This document shows positions 1 to 8,923 of a stretch of DNA of 64,000 bases, piece by piece. Made by a program: the position numbers and the translations under genes. The notes beneath the pieces were generated by a model that saw nothing but the letters and a program-made list of their open reading frames with translations, searched no databases and was not told where the DNA came from. Numbering within the stretch: position 1 is the first letter of the stretch; each line of letters starts with the position of its first letter. This DNA is from Bacteroidia bacterium. Lineage in GTDB: Bacteria > Bacteroidota > Bacteroidia > Flavobacteriales > Flavobacteriaceae. The DNA lies in assembly GCA_030431695.1 (NCBI GenBank), contig JAUIIU010000006.1, positions 1 to 64,000 of the forward strand, in the 5' to 3' direction.

Positions 1-58
1 CAAAGTGGCTAAGCTTTCTGGATCTCTCTCCACTCTCAAATAAATTGGTAAATGCCAT
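1..58 (-). CDS. 5' end of a gene leaving the window, possibly TerB-like
   Basis: An ATG on the minus strand opens a frame (MAFTNLFESGERSRKLSHF) that runs to the window edge without a stop. It is too short for the ORF track. A TACTTTTG element lies about 20 bases upstream, so the gene is expressed divergently from mfd. The first residues faintly resemble the start of TerB-like proteins of flavobacteria, but 19 residues do not allow a firm assignment. Confidence 0.5.
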   Translation of the reverse strand, partial: MAFTNLFESGERSRKLSHF

Positions 59-77
59 AATTGTAATTTATACCGCA

Positions 78-85
78 AAAGTACA
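78..85 (-). promoter_or_regulatory. -7 element of the left-edge gene
   Basis: The minus strand reads TACTTTTG, matching the Bacteroidota -7 consensus TAnnTTTG. It lies about 20 bases before the ATG of the clipped gene. A TTG stands further upstream at a spacing of about 22, longer than the usual 19, so only the -7 element is claimed. Confidence 0.5.
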
Positions 86-156
86 ATTATTCGAAATTAT
101 AAACTCAAAATTTCATAGGAAAAAACTAGGTATTCCTTCGGAAATCTATAAACGAA

Positions 157-188
157 GTTTCATATAAAAACACACTGCATTATCTTTG
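157..188 (+). promoter_or_regulatory. mfd promoter overlapping the predicted TTG start
   Basis: TATCTTTG at 181-188 matches TAnnTTTG exactly, with a weak TTTC in the -33 position about 20 bases upstream. The expected transcription start falls at or next to the ATG at 195. The TTG at 186 used by the ORF track lies inside the -7 element and is therefore not a plausible start codon. The mRNA would be leaderless or nearly so. Confidence 0.55.
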
Positions 189-194
189 CAGCAG

Positions 195-3100
195 ATGAGC
201 AAAGCCCTTGTTTGGTCGTTATTTGAACAGTCTCCTGAAATCGGGAAACTGCGGAAAGCTATTTCCAATTCCGAACAAAACTGTAGCGTAAAGGGCCTGG
301 TGGGGTCTTCTTTCCCATTGGTGGCAGCGGAACTGTTCCGTTCATCCGAAGTACCGTTTTTACTAATTCTGAACGACAAGGAAGAGGCGGCCTATCACCT
401 CAATGACCTGGAAAATCTGCTGGGAGATCAAAATGTGTTGTTCTACCCCGGAAGCTACCGAAGGCCATACCAGATCGAAGAGACCGATAATGCCAATGTG
501 CTTCTCAGGAGTGAAGTGCTCAACCGTATCAACTCCAGGAGAAAGCCGGCACTTATCGTGACCTACCCCGAAGCGCTGTTCGAAAAAGTAGTGACCAGGC
601 GCGAACTGGAGAAGAATACACTTAAACTGAAGGTCGGGGAAGAGGTTTCCATCGACTTTGTGAACGAAATATTGTTCGAATACCGTTTCAAACGAACGGA
701 TTTTGTCACAGAACCGGGCGAATTCTCTGTACGGGGAGGGATCCTCGATGTTTTCTCTTTTAGTCACGATGAGCCTTACCGGGTGGAATTCTTCGGGGAT
801 GAAGTGGATAGTATTCGGACCTTCGACGTGGAAACGCAACTTTCCCTTGAGCAGGTAAAGCGCATCTCCATTATCCCGAATGTGGAGAATAAACTAGTTG
901 AGGAAAATCGCGAGAGCTTCCTGAAATACATTTCATCAAATACCCGGGTCTTCCTGAAAAATGAAGAACTCCTGGGCTCGGCGATGGACAAGCTCTTTAA
1001 AAAGGCCGAAGAAGCGTACCAGCAGGCCCAGGGTGAGGTTCGAATGAATCCCCCGGCGGAATTGTTCTGTACCTCGGAGGTGATCCAAAGTCAACTGGCA
1101 AAACTGGCAGTGGTTCATTTCAGTAATAAAAAAAATACATCGTCTCAATGCAATATTACGTTTTCAATAGCTCCTCAACCCTCGTTCAACAAGCAGTTCA
1201 ACCTGCTTATTGATAACCTGAACGAGAATACAGAAAACGGTTATACCAACTATATCTTTTGTAGCAGTGAGCAACAGGCGCAACGTTTTCACGATATCTT
1301 CGAGAATGCCGAACAACACGTGGATCAGTTCGAGACCATCGTTTTTCCCCTTTTCCAGGGCTTCATAGACCACGACCAGAAACACGCCTGCTACACAGAC
1401 CACCAGCTATTTGAACGATATCACAAATTTCAACTCAAGAATGGTTACGCCAAAAAACAGGCTATCACGCTCAAAGAACTTACAAACCTCGAGGTTGGAG
1501 ATTATGTAACTCATATCGATCACGGTATAGGTAAGTTTGGCGGACTTCAGAAGATAGAGGTTGAGGGAAAACAACAGGAGGCGATCAAATTGATCTATGG
1601 CGAAAGGGATATACTGTACCTGAGTATTCACTCACTGCACAAGATCTCGAAGTATAACGGGAAGGATGGTGCGGTTCCGAAGATCTACAAACTCGGAAGT
1701 GCTGCCTGGAAAAAACTAAAGCAAAAGACCAAAAAACGGGTTAAGGAGATCGCCTTCAACCTCATAGAACTCTATGCCAAACGGCGACTGCAGAAAGGAC
1801 TGGCCTTTGCGCCGGATTCCTACCTCCAGCTGGAACTGGAGTCTTCCTTTATATACGAAGACACCCCGGACCAGGTCACGGCCACCGCCGATGTAAAAAG
1901 GGATATGGAAAGTCCGCAACCCATGGATCGCCTGGTTTGTGGGGATGTAGGATTCGGGAAGACGGAAGTCGCGATAAGAGCTGCTTTCAAGGCCGTGGAC
2001 AATGGTAAACAGGTAGCCGTACTGGTACCAACAACCATACTCGCGTTTCAGCATTTCAAAACGTTCAGCGAAAGACTGGCGGATATGCCCGTGAACGTCA
2101 ATTACCTCAACAGATTCCGCACAACCAAACAGCGCCGTGAAATCCTCGAGGATCTTGAGAGCGGAAAACTGGATATCATTATCGGGACCCATCAATTGGT
2201 CAATGCCTCGGTAAAATTCAAGGACCTGGGGCTGCTGATCATCGACGAGGAACAGAAATTCGGTGTTGCAGTTAAGGACAAGCTAAAGACCATAAAGGAG
2301 AATGTGGACACCCTTACGCTTACTGCCACTCCAATTCCGAGGACCCTCCAGTTCAGCCTGATGGCTGCCAGGGATCTTTCGGTCATTACAACTCCTCCTC
2401 CAAACCGCTATCCCGTGGACACCCGGGTTATTCGCTTCTCGGAGGAGACCATCAGGGATGCCATTCGGTATGAGATCTCGCGCGGAGGACAGGTGTTCTT
2501 TGTGCACAACAGGATCGAGAATATTCGTGAGGTTGCCGGATTGATACAACGCCTGGTTCCCGATGCGAAGATCGGTATTGGTCACGGTCAGCTAGACGGC
2601 AGGAAACTGGAACAGCTGATGCTCGCCTTCATGAATAACGAATTCGATGTTCTTGTTTCCACAACCATCATTGAAAGCGGACTCGATGTTCCAAATGCTA
2701 ATACCATTTTCATCAACAATGCGAATAATTTCGGACTTTCGGACCTACACCAGATGCGCGGAAGGGTAGGACGTAGCAATAAAAAGGCTTTTTGTTACTT
2801 CATCACCCCACCTTACTCTGCCATTACAGACGACGCCAGGAAACGTATCACTGCACTGGAGCAATTCAGTGAATTGGGAAGCGGGTTCAATATCGCGATG
2901 AAGGACCTGGAGATCCGGGGAGCCGGTGACCTGCTTGGTGGAGAACAGAGCGGGTTCATCAACGAGATCGGCTTCGATACCTACCAGAAGATACTTTCTG
3001 AAGCAATCGATGAACTCAAGGAGAAGGAGTTCAAAGACCTCTATGCCGGAACCGAGCACGAACTGAAGGAATTCGTGAAGGAAACCGTTATCGATACCGA

Positions 3101-3539
3101 CTTCGAACTGTTATTCCCGGACGATTATATCAATAATATTACGGAGCGACTGAACCTATACCAAAAACTAAACACCCTTAAAACAGAGGAAGAACTTCAG
3201 GCGTACGAGGCAGAATTGGAAGATCGCTTCGGGACGCTCCCTGTACAGGCTGTGGATCTTCTGAACAGCATTCGGATCAAGTGGATCGCCATTTCAATGG
3301 GTCTGGAACGGGTAGTCATGAAAAAGAACCGCCTGGTAGGATACTTTATCAGCGACCAGCAGAGCGCATTTTACCAAAGCGCGGCTTTCTCCCGTGTGCT
3401 TCAATATGTTCAGAATAATCCACAGCAGGTTCGTATGAAAGAAAAGCAAACCCGTAATGGGCTTAGGCTTCTTCTAACGATCGAGAAGGTGAATTCGGTT
3501 GAAAAAGCACTCAAAGCACTTGCGTCATTCCCAAAATAA
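195..3539 (+). CDS. mfd: Transcription-repair coupling factor Mfd
   Basis: Mfd is a cytoplasmic DNA translocase that removes RNA polymerase stalled at lesions and recruits UvrA. The N-terminal UvrB-homology part carries EPGEFSVRGGILDVF. The RNA-polymerase interaction domain follows around residues 440-500 (VGDYVTHIDHGIGKF). The RecG-like motor has Walker A GDVGFGKTE, the DEEQ box, TATPIPRTLQ and MRGRVGRS, and a C-terminal TRCF domain ends the protein. About 1114 residues is normal for Bacteroidota. The ATG at 195 is preferred over the TTG at 186 because the latter sits in the promoter. A convergent gene follows. Confidence 0.97.
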   Translation: MSKALVWSLFEQSPEIGKLRKAISNSEQNCSVKGLVGSSFPLVAAELFRSSEVPFLLILNDKEEAAYHLNDLENLLGDQNVLFYPGSYRRPYQIEETDNANVLLRSEVLNRINSRRKPALIVTYPEALFEKVVTRRELEKNTLKLKVGEEVSIDFVNEILFEYRFKRTDFVTEPGEFSVRGGILDVFSFSHDEPYRVEFFGDEVDSIRTFDVETQLSLEQVKRISIIPNVENKLVEENRESFLKYISSNTRVFLKNEELLGSAMDKLFKKAEEAYQQAQGEVRMNPPAELFCTSEVIQSQLAKLAVVHFSNKKNTSSQCNITFSIAPQPSFNKQFNLLIDNLNENTENGYTNYIFCSSEQQAQRFHDIFENAEQHVDQFETIVFPLFQGFIDHDQKHACYTDHQLFERYHKFQLKNGYAKKQAITLKELTNLEVGDYVTHIDHGIGKFGGLQKIEVEGKQQEAIKLIYGERDILYLSIHSLHKISKYNGKDGAVPKIYKLGSAAWKKLKQKTKKRVKEIAFNLIELYAKRRLQKGLAFAPDSYLQLELESSFIYEDTPDQVTATADVKRDMESPQPMDRLVCGDVGFGKTEVAIRAAFKAVDNGKQVAVLVPTTILAFQHFKTFSERLADMPVNVNYLNRFRTTKQRREILEDLESGKLDIIIGTHQLVNASVKFKDLGLLIIDEEQKFGVAVKDKLKTIKENVDTLTLTATPIPRTLQFSLMAARDLSVITTPPPNRYPVDTRVIRFSEETIRDAIRYEISRGGQVFFVHNRIENIREVAGLIQRLVPDAKIGIGHGQLDGRKLEQLMLAFMNNEFDVLVSTTIIESGLDVPNANTIFINNANNFGLSDLHQMRGRVGRSNKKAFCYFITPPYSAITDDARKRITALEQFSELGSGFNIAMKDLEIRGAGDLLGGEQSGFINEIGFDTYQKILSEAIDELKEKEFKDLYAGTEHELKEFVKETVIDTDFELLFPDDYINNITERLNLYQKLNTLKTEEELQAYEAELEDRFGTLPVQAVDLLNSIRIKWIAISMGLERVVMKKNRLVGYFISDQQSAFYQSAAFSRVLQYVQNNPQQVRMKEKQTRNGLRLLLTIEKVNSVEKALKALASFPK

Positions 3540-3566
3540 AGAAACCGAAGATTACTCTCCGGTTTC
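3535..3566 (-). terminator. Hairpin between mfd and the NHL-repeat gene
   Basis: Arms GAAACCG (3541-3547) and CGGTTTC (3560-3566) form a 7-bp stem. On the minus strand the stem is followed by a T-rich tail (TTTATTTT), so it best serves the convergent gene at 3588-4706. It may also slow transcription coming from mfd. Confidence 0.6.
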
Positions 3567-3587
3567 ACCATCCAACGAACTCCGGGC

Positions 3588-4706
3588 CTACTTTATCAGC
3601 CTGGAGATCAGCTTACTTTTTCCTGTGGTATATGAAACCAGGTAAACACCACTCCCCCAGGTATCCGTTCGAATTGTTTCAGTAAAGAAGTTTGAGGTTG
3701 GTTCGAGATCCATCGAATAGATCAATCTGCCCAATTGGTCATGAACTTCCAGATTTCCACTTGCCGCGTCAGGCAGGTTAAGTTCAATATTCACCATCTC
3801 GTCTGCCGGGTTCGGGTAAAGTTTTATTCCACTGCGGAATGTATTGTTCCCCGGAATATCCAGCACAACATTGGATATCACACGCAGGTTCTTAGAACCG
3901 TAATCCGTGATATACATGGTGTCTTCCGTATCGTTAAACCGAATCCCATTCGGCCTGTTGAAGGTAGCTACGCTGATATCGCCATCCGTGTTCCCGATAG
4001 TGCTCCCTGCGAACAGGCTTACCTCGTCGGTTCCGGTTGGTTCGATGGTGTAGATCTTATGTTCACCCAACACCGTTCCCCATAATCTCCCCTGGGCGTA
4101 AGCGATAAAACCCAGGTTCGATGAGCTGCCAACCGTAGCAACAAAATCGAGGTCGCCGTTAGGTAACACCTTGTAGATCTCCCGATTGTTGTAATTCCCA
4201 ACATATAGTACCCCGAACTCATCGTAAGCGAGGCCTACCGGACCATTCAATTCCGGTGCCGAGGAGACCTCGGTTATCACTCCGCCGGGGGTTATCCGGT
4301 TGATGGTATTCCCGCTGTATCGCGTATAGATCATATCGTCATTATCGAATGCCTTGATCATTCCCGAAGGGTTCCCGGGAATAGTTATTTCCCCGTCCAA
4401 GATCCCGTTCGAATCATATCTGCCAATAAGGTTTGCTCCCCACTCGCACAAGTATAAAAAACCGGTAGAATCGAAATCAATACCGTTGGGATTCATAAGA
4501 CCGGTGGAAATGAATTCGGTCATGGTTCCGGAAGGTGTAAACCTGAACACCTTGTTGGTGTCGAAGCCCGAGGCGTAGATATTTCCGTTACTGTCCAGGG
4601 CAATAGCATCGTCCGGCGTTCCATCAGTAAAAGTACTCACCGTGGTTTGAGCGTTGGTTATGGAGATCAGCAGTACGGCAATCAAAAAGGTAATTATTGT
4701 TTTCAT
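3588..4706 (-). CDS. Secreted NHL-repeat beta-propeller with T9SS sorting domain
   Basis: An N-terminal Sec signal peptide (MKTIITFLIAVLLISITNAQ) is followed by repeats of the NHL/SMP-30 propeller kind, such as GLMNPNGIDFDSTGFLYL and TFNRPNGIRFNDTEDTMYITDYG. The last 75 or so residues form a type A T9SS sorting domain (LYPNPADEMVNIEL, then GVYLVSYTTGKSKLISRLIK). The protein should be exported by the type IX system and left on the surface or released. The ligand is unknown. A 12-bp inverted repeat abuts its start codon, and the neighbour upstream is an AraC regulator. Confidence 0.85.
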   Translation of the reverse strand: MKTIITFLIAVLLISITNAQTTVSTFTDGTPDDAIALDSNGNIYASGFDTNKVFRFTPSGTMTEFISTGLMNPNGIDFDSTGFLYLCEWGANLIGRYDSNGILDGEITIPGNPSGMIKAFDNDDMIYTRYSGNTINRITPGGVITEVSSAPELNGPVGLAYDEFGVLYVGNYNNREIYKVLPNGDLDFVATVGSSSNLGFIAYAQGRLWGTVLGEHKIYTIEPTGTDEVSLFAGSTIGNTDGDISVATFNRPNGIRFNDTEDTMYITDYGSKNLRVISNVVLDIPGNNTFRSGIKLYPNPADEMVNIELNLPDAASGNLEVHDQLGRLIYSMDLEPTSNFFTETIRTDTWGSGVYLVSYTTGKSKLISRLIK

Positions 4707-4749
4707 TTTCTGAAGTTTTAAATTTTTGATCGAAAATAACTTCAGAAAA
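4706..4749. repeat. 12-bp inverted repeat abutting a start codon
   Basis: Arms TTTTCTGAAGTT (4706-4717) and AACTTCAGAAAA (4738-4749) are perfect reverse complements separated by 20 bases. The left arm touches the ATG of the NHL-repeat gene (ATG at 4704-4706 on the minus strand). In RNA it could hide the start, and in DNA it could bind a dimeric regulator. Confidence 0.6.
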
Positions 4750-4786
4750 CGGGTGTATCGACCGTTTGGATGCAGTCATACCAATT

Positions 4787-5911
4787 TCAGGCAGCAGTAT
4801 GCTTCTTGATAAAATTGCTCGGGGTATCCTTCATGGTTTCCTTGAAGGCCTTGTTAAAGGTTGACTTGGAATTGAAGCCCACGTCCATGGACAGTGCCAG
4901 GATCGTCTGGGTAAGATGCTCTTTGTTGTCGATCTTCTGAATAAATTCCCGGATACGGTAGCCATTGATAAAATCGTAAAACGAAGTGCCGTAAATTGTA
5001 TTCAGCACCCAGGAAACATTGTGCGTGGAGGTGTGTAATTGCTTCGCAACATCGCCAAGGGTAAGGTCGTTCTGAAGATAGACCTGCTCGTTTAGCATCA
5101 GGCTGTCGAGTTTATCCTTGAGTAATTGTGCCTCTCCCCTCGGGAGCCTTTCCTTGACGTCGGATGTTTTCTTATCCAGTACGATCCTGAATAGTTCAGG
5201 TTGCTTCAAACTGTAGTACCCTATCACATAGATGAAAACGGGGATAGCGATCCAGAGCACATCATAACCGATATAGACATTGTAGTTGTCCAGCCACATC
5301 GAATTCACATAGCTGAATATCCATACCACAAGGATCAAGAGGATGGAGCAATGGAAGAGAGTAAGGAAGGTTAACGGGTTTTGCTCGAAAGAGAAATTGT
5401 GCTTCTCTTCTCTTCGGAAGGAGCGGATAAGCTGAAAAGAACGGATCAGGTAGTAGAAATTCGATAGTATACCTGCCACCAGCCAGGCGTGGAACATCAG
5501 GTTCAGATCACCAGCCCGGAATGCCTGGAAGTATTCCGAAGGTGTATATGAAACCACATAATACAAAGCTGCGATCAACGCACAACAAACCGGAAGGTAG
5601 TGCCAGACCGATAAGGTGCTCCTGTCCTGTTCCTTCAACAATAGTTTCGAAGTGTAGAGATAGAACATGGGGCCGAACAGGAAGAGGATCACATCGAAGA
5701 TGATCGACCACTGAAAGATCCATTCAGAAAAGAAACGAAGCATTAAAACTCTCCCCACAAGCATTACGGTGCATATCAGGATGAGAATTGAGAGTATTCG
5801 GTTGGCCTCTTTATTAGTATTGTTGATACGTTGCAAAACCAACGTAAGGAACAATCCCTGGAAGATCCCAATGATTACGACTATATCTATAATTCCCAAT
5901 GTGAATGACAC
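4787..5911 (-). CDS. Membrane-anchored AraC-family transcriptional regulator
   Basis: About seven hydrophobic segments fill the first 230 residues. A cytoplasmic AraC-type double helix-turn-helix follows at the C-terminus (LGDVAKQLHTSTHNVSWVLN, then ILALSMDVGFNSKSTFNKAFKETMKDTPSNFIKK). This 7TM-AraC architecture is common in flavobacteria and probably senses a signal at the inner membrane. The start is GTG. A TATATTTG element at 5932-5939 on the minus strand lies about 20 bases upstream and supports this start. The target may be the adjacent secreted propeller gene, which is inference from position only. Confidence 0.85.
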   Translation of the reverse strand: MSFTLGIIDIVVIIGIFQGLFLTLVLQRINNTNKEANRILSILILICTVMLVGRVLMLRFFSEWIFQWSIIFDVILFLFGPMFYLYTSKLLLKEQDRSTLSVWHYLPVCCALIAALYYVVSYTPSEYFQAFRAGDLNLMFHAWLVAGILSNFYYLIRSFQLIRSFRREEKHNFSFEQNPLTFLTLFHCSILLILVVWIFSYVNSMWLDNYNVYIGYDVLWIAIPVFIYVIGYYSLKQPELFRIVLDKKTSDVKERLPRGEAQLLKDKLDSLMLNEQVYLQNDLTLGDVAKQLHTSTHNVSWVLNTIYGTSFYDFINGYRIREFIQKIDNKEHLTQTILALSMDVGFNSKSTFNKAFKETMKDTPSNFIKKHTAA

Positions 5912-6024
5912 CTGCTCTCGAATACTTTTTCCAAATATATCCGAATGGGCACAATTTCGGCACTTGTAAAAGCAGGTAGCGGTCTTGATTTATAAATTTC
6001 CCCTTGGATTTATAAAATTTAGCT

Positions 6025-6384
6025 TCAGAAGTGATAAAATGCATCCTCCAGGTGTTCGATCTTCTCTACTTTCGAGTTCTTCAGGACGGCAATGATGTCG
6101 AATCGCGCTTCTAAATCCATTTGATTGCGGATCATGAACTCATTCGCAGCCTGTACCATCAGTTTGACCTTCCTCCTTGAAACAAAACTTTGCGGATCAC
6201 CAAAAACCGAACTGTTCCTGGTCTTCACCTCCACGATGACAAGCGTATCATCCTTGAGCGCAATAATATCGATCTCGGCCTTCCCGAAGGTGAAATTTCG
6301 CTCAAGGATCTCGTAACCCGTTCTCAAGAGAAGTTCAACCGCCAGATCTTCACCCAGCTTTCCTAATTCGTTGTGATAAGCCAT
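6025..6384 (-). CDS. yraN: YraN family (UPF0102) endonuclease-like protein
   Basis: A complete 119-residue member of the YraN/UPF0102 family, which has the restriction-endonuclease fold. Visible motifs are the N-terminal GKLGEDLAVELL, the acidic FGKAEIDIIA and the E-x-K catalytic pair in LVIVEVKTRNS. Family members are thought to act on Holliday junctions or other DNA structures, but the role is not settled. It lies just downstream of the LD-carboxypeptidase gene on the same strand, 42 bases apart, so co-transcription is likely. Confidence 0.9.
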   Translation of the reverse strand: MAYHNELGKLGEDLAVELLLRTGYEILERNFTFGKAEIDIIALKDDTLVIVEVKTRNSSVFGDPQSFVSRRKVKLMVQAANEFMIRNQMDLEARFDIIAVLKNSKVEKIEHLEDAFYHF

Positions 6385-6426
6385 TCGATCACTGTTCAGA
6401 CAAACAGTAATATAAGACTATGAACT

Positions 6427-7326
6427 CTATTCGAACGATAAACTTACCCCGGATTCATGAATTTCGAGAGCTACTTTCCTACCGAAGATCATGGCCCTGT
6501 TGTCCTGCACATGGCCTGCTGGGAAATCAAAACAAACTGGAAAATCACGATCGGCAACAATATCGAGAATTATTTCTGCTGCGGTTTTCCCGAAGGGAAT
6601 AGTATTATCGTGCATATCCGTCATCCCGCCAACGATCAGCCCGTTGATATTTTCGAATACCCCGTTTCTTTTTAAGTTCTGAAGCATTCGATCTACATGG
6701 TAAAGGTATTCGTCCAGGTCTTCCAGGAAGAGGATACTATTGTTGGTTTTTAAAGCTGAATCGCTTCCGCAGAGCGAATACAAAACAGAGAGATTACCCC
6801 CAACCAGTTCGCCAGTGGCCTTACCCGGCCTGTTAATTGAAGAAGTCTTTTCAGAAACTATTGAATAGGCACTGCCGAAAATAACTTCCCGGATCGAAAC
6901 AGCTGTTGCCTCACTTTTCTTTTCGATATCAAGCGGCATCTGGGCATGCAGTGTCTCTACACCCCTCATGTTCAAATGTGCGTGCAAAACCGTAATATCA
7001 CTGTACCCAATGATCCATTTTGGGTTTTTACTGAACTCTCCGAAATCCAGTCGGTCGATGATCCTAACCGTACCGTAACCACCACGGGCGCACCAGATAG
7101 CTTTGATGTGCGGGTCGTCCAGCATCGTCTGCAGATCGGCCACCCTCAGCGAATCGTCCCCTGCAAACTGATCTTCATCGGCACCGATGGTTTGTCCCAA
7201 ACGAACCTCGAGTCCCCATTCCGCCAATAATCGCAACGCAGGTTCAAGTTCTGCTACCGTTATTTTTCGGGCTGTTGAAACAATACCAACAACATCTCCT
7301 GGGGATAAATATGGGGGTGTAACCAT
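6427..7326 (-). CDS. Peptidase S66 LD-carboxypeptidase (murein tetrapeptide)
   Basis: The family cleaves the terminal D-Ala from the L,D bond of murein tetrapeptides during cell-wall recycling. WCARGGYGTVRIID and GYSDITVLHAHLN are the characteristic motifs, the latter holding the nucleophilic serine. GGNLSVLYSLCGS matches the second conserved block. The C-terminal PAGH should supply the catalytic histidine. There is no signal peptide, so it is cytoplasmic. Its 299 residues is normal for the family. Confidence 0.92.
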   Translation of the reverse strand: MVTPPYLSPGDVVGIVSTARKITVAELEPALRLLAEWGLEVRLGQTIGADEDQFAGDDSLRVADLQTMLDDPHIKAIWCARGGYGTVRIIDRLDFGEFSKNPKWIIGYSDITVLHAHLNMRGVETLHAQMPLDIEKKSEATAVSIREVIFGSAYSIVSEKTSSINRPGKATGELVGGNLSVLYSLCGSDSALKTNNSILFLEDLDEYLYHVDRMLQNLKRNGVFENINGLIVGGMTDMHDNTIPFGKTAAEIILDIVADRDFPVCFDFPAGHVQDNRAMIFGRKVALEIHESGVSLSFE

Positions 7327-7447
7327 TATATGCAGTGCTTCTATATTAAAAACTAAAGGTAGGCTATTGCGTTAAAATATATGCTCACACCCACTAAATT
7401 GCTAGAATTCAATATATTTAGACGTCTTGAATCGAAATTTCATTGCT

Positions 7448-8917
7448 ATGAATCCAATTGCAGCCCCATCTTGCAATACTGCTACACTTACACCCTATGT
7501 ACCTTCCGGGTCCAACCCCTGGAATGCCAGCAAGGTAAAACACGCCTACCGGCGACTAGGCTTCAGTGCCTCACAGACCACTGTGGACCAGGCCCTTGGT
7601 TTAAGCCCCGGACAGTTCATCGACAACCTTGTGGATACTGCATTCTCTCAGCCTCCCACTCCGGCTCCTTCATGGGGCTACTGGGCGTTGAGTAATTTTA
7701 CCGACTTTCAGACCGAAAACGAACAGTATATGCTGGATTGGCGTGTCCGCACCGGTAATGATTTTATGGCCGAAAACCTTCGCGGGAGGATGGCGGCGTT
7801 CTGGATGAATCATTTTGTGACGGAGTTGGAAGTATATTCGTATGCGCCGTATTTATTTCAGTATTACAACACCATTCAAATACATGCACTGGGAAACTTC
7901 AAATCGTTCGTTCACGATATAGGCATAACAGGCGCAATGCTTTTATATCTCAACGGTTTTGAGAACACCAATGTAAATCCGAACGAGAATTATGCCCGTG
8001 AACTCTATGAATTGTTCACTCTTGGAGAAGGCAACGGATATACCGAAACGGATATCACTGAGACATCACGAGCACTAACGGGTTATAATCACTGGACCGA
8101 ACTCGGTGCCCAGATCACTTTCAATGTGAGCACCCATGATACCGGGGTAAAATCGATCTTCGGGCAGAACGGCAACTGGGGGTATTCGGATGTGATCGAT
8201 CTGCTGTTCCAGGAACGGGGTGTCGAAGTTTGTCGTTTTATCTGTGATAAAATGTACAAATTCTTTGTGAGCCCATCGGTAGATGCCCTCATTACCATGG
8301 ATATTATCGAACCGTTGGCCCAGACGATGATGGCCAATAATTATGAACTGGTCCCTGTGCTGAAACAATTGTTCAAAAGTGAACACTTCTTCGACGACAG
8401 GGCCATTGGCGTGGTAATCAAGAGTCCGTTCGACACCATTTTCGGTTTTGTGAAAGAGACTGAATTCTTCTATGACGACAGCATCATGGAATCCTTTCTT
8501 TACTATTCCGGTCTGATGGGACAGGAGATCTTCGATCCACCCGATGTTTCAGGTTGGCAAAGAGATGAGGAATGGATCAATACCTCAACGTTAACGGGTC
8601 GATGGGAACTCATGCAGCTGTATGTTACTTTTCTCTTCGGAAATGGATACGAACTCACCCTTACCGACCTGGCCAAGGATCTTACCAATAACAGCAATGA
8701 CCCCGAGTTTATCACCCAGGTGCTTGTAGATCATTTTGTTCCGAAGCAGTTGTACACACTCACCGATTACGACATCGCCACGGATATCTTCAAATGGGAC
8801 GTTCCGCAAAACTATTACGACACCGGACAGTGGAACCTCGACTGGTCCACGGCGCCCTACCAGGTGGTATTACTGCTGAATCATATTGCCCGAATGCCTG
8901 AATTCCAATTAAAATAA
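7448..8917 (+). CDS. DUF1800 family protein
   Basis: The sequence matches the DUF1800 family (NWNASKVKHAYRRLGF-type start, FWMNHFVTE, ENYARELYELFTLGEGNGYTETDI, then PPDVSGW). The biochemical role is unknown. The family is almost always encoded beside a DUF1501 protein, as here with 6 bases between them, so both probably work together in the envelope. The ORF track begins at a TTG (7427), but the ATG at 7448 is the likelier start. No clear signal peptide is visible at the new N-terminus. Confidence 0.88.
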   Translation: MNPIAAPSCNTATLTPYVPSGSNPWNASKVKHAYRRLGFSASQTTVDQALGLSPGQFIDNLVDTAFSQPPTPAPSWGYWALSNFTDFQTENEQYMLDWRVRTGNDFMAENLRGRMAAFWMNHFVTELEVYSYAPYLFQYYNTIQIHALGNFKSFVHDIGITGAMLLYLNGFENTNVNPNENYARELYELFTLGEGNGYTETDITETSRALTGYNHWTELGAQITFNVSTHDTGVKSIFGQNGNWGYSDVIDLLFQERGVEVCRFICDKMYKFFVSPSVDALITMDIIEPLAQTMMANNYELVPVLKQLFKSEHFFDDRAIGVVIKSPFDTIFGFVKETEFFYDDSIMESFLYYSGLMGQEIFDPPDVSGWQRDEEWINTSTLTGRWELMQLYVTFLFGNGYELTLTDLAKDLTNNSNDPEFITQVLVDHFVPKQLYTLTDYDIATDIFKWDVPQNYYDTGQWNLDWSTAPYQVVLLLNHIARMPEFQLK

Positions 8918-8923
8918 CCTGCT

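Noticed and set aside
186-194. TTG start for mfd in the ORF track
   Set aside because: It lies inside a TATCTTTG promoter element, and a good ATG follows at 195.
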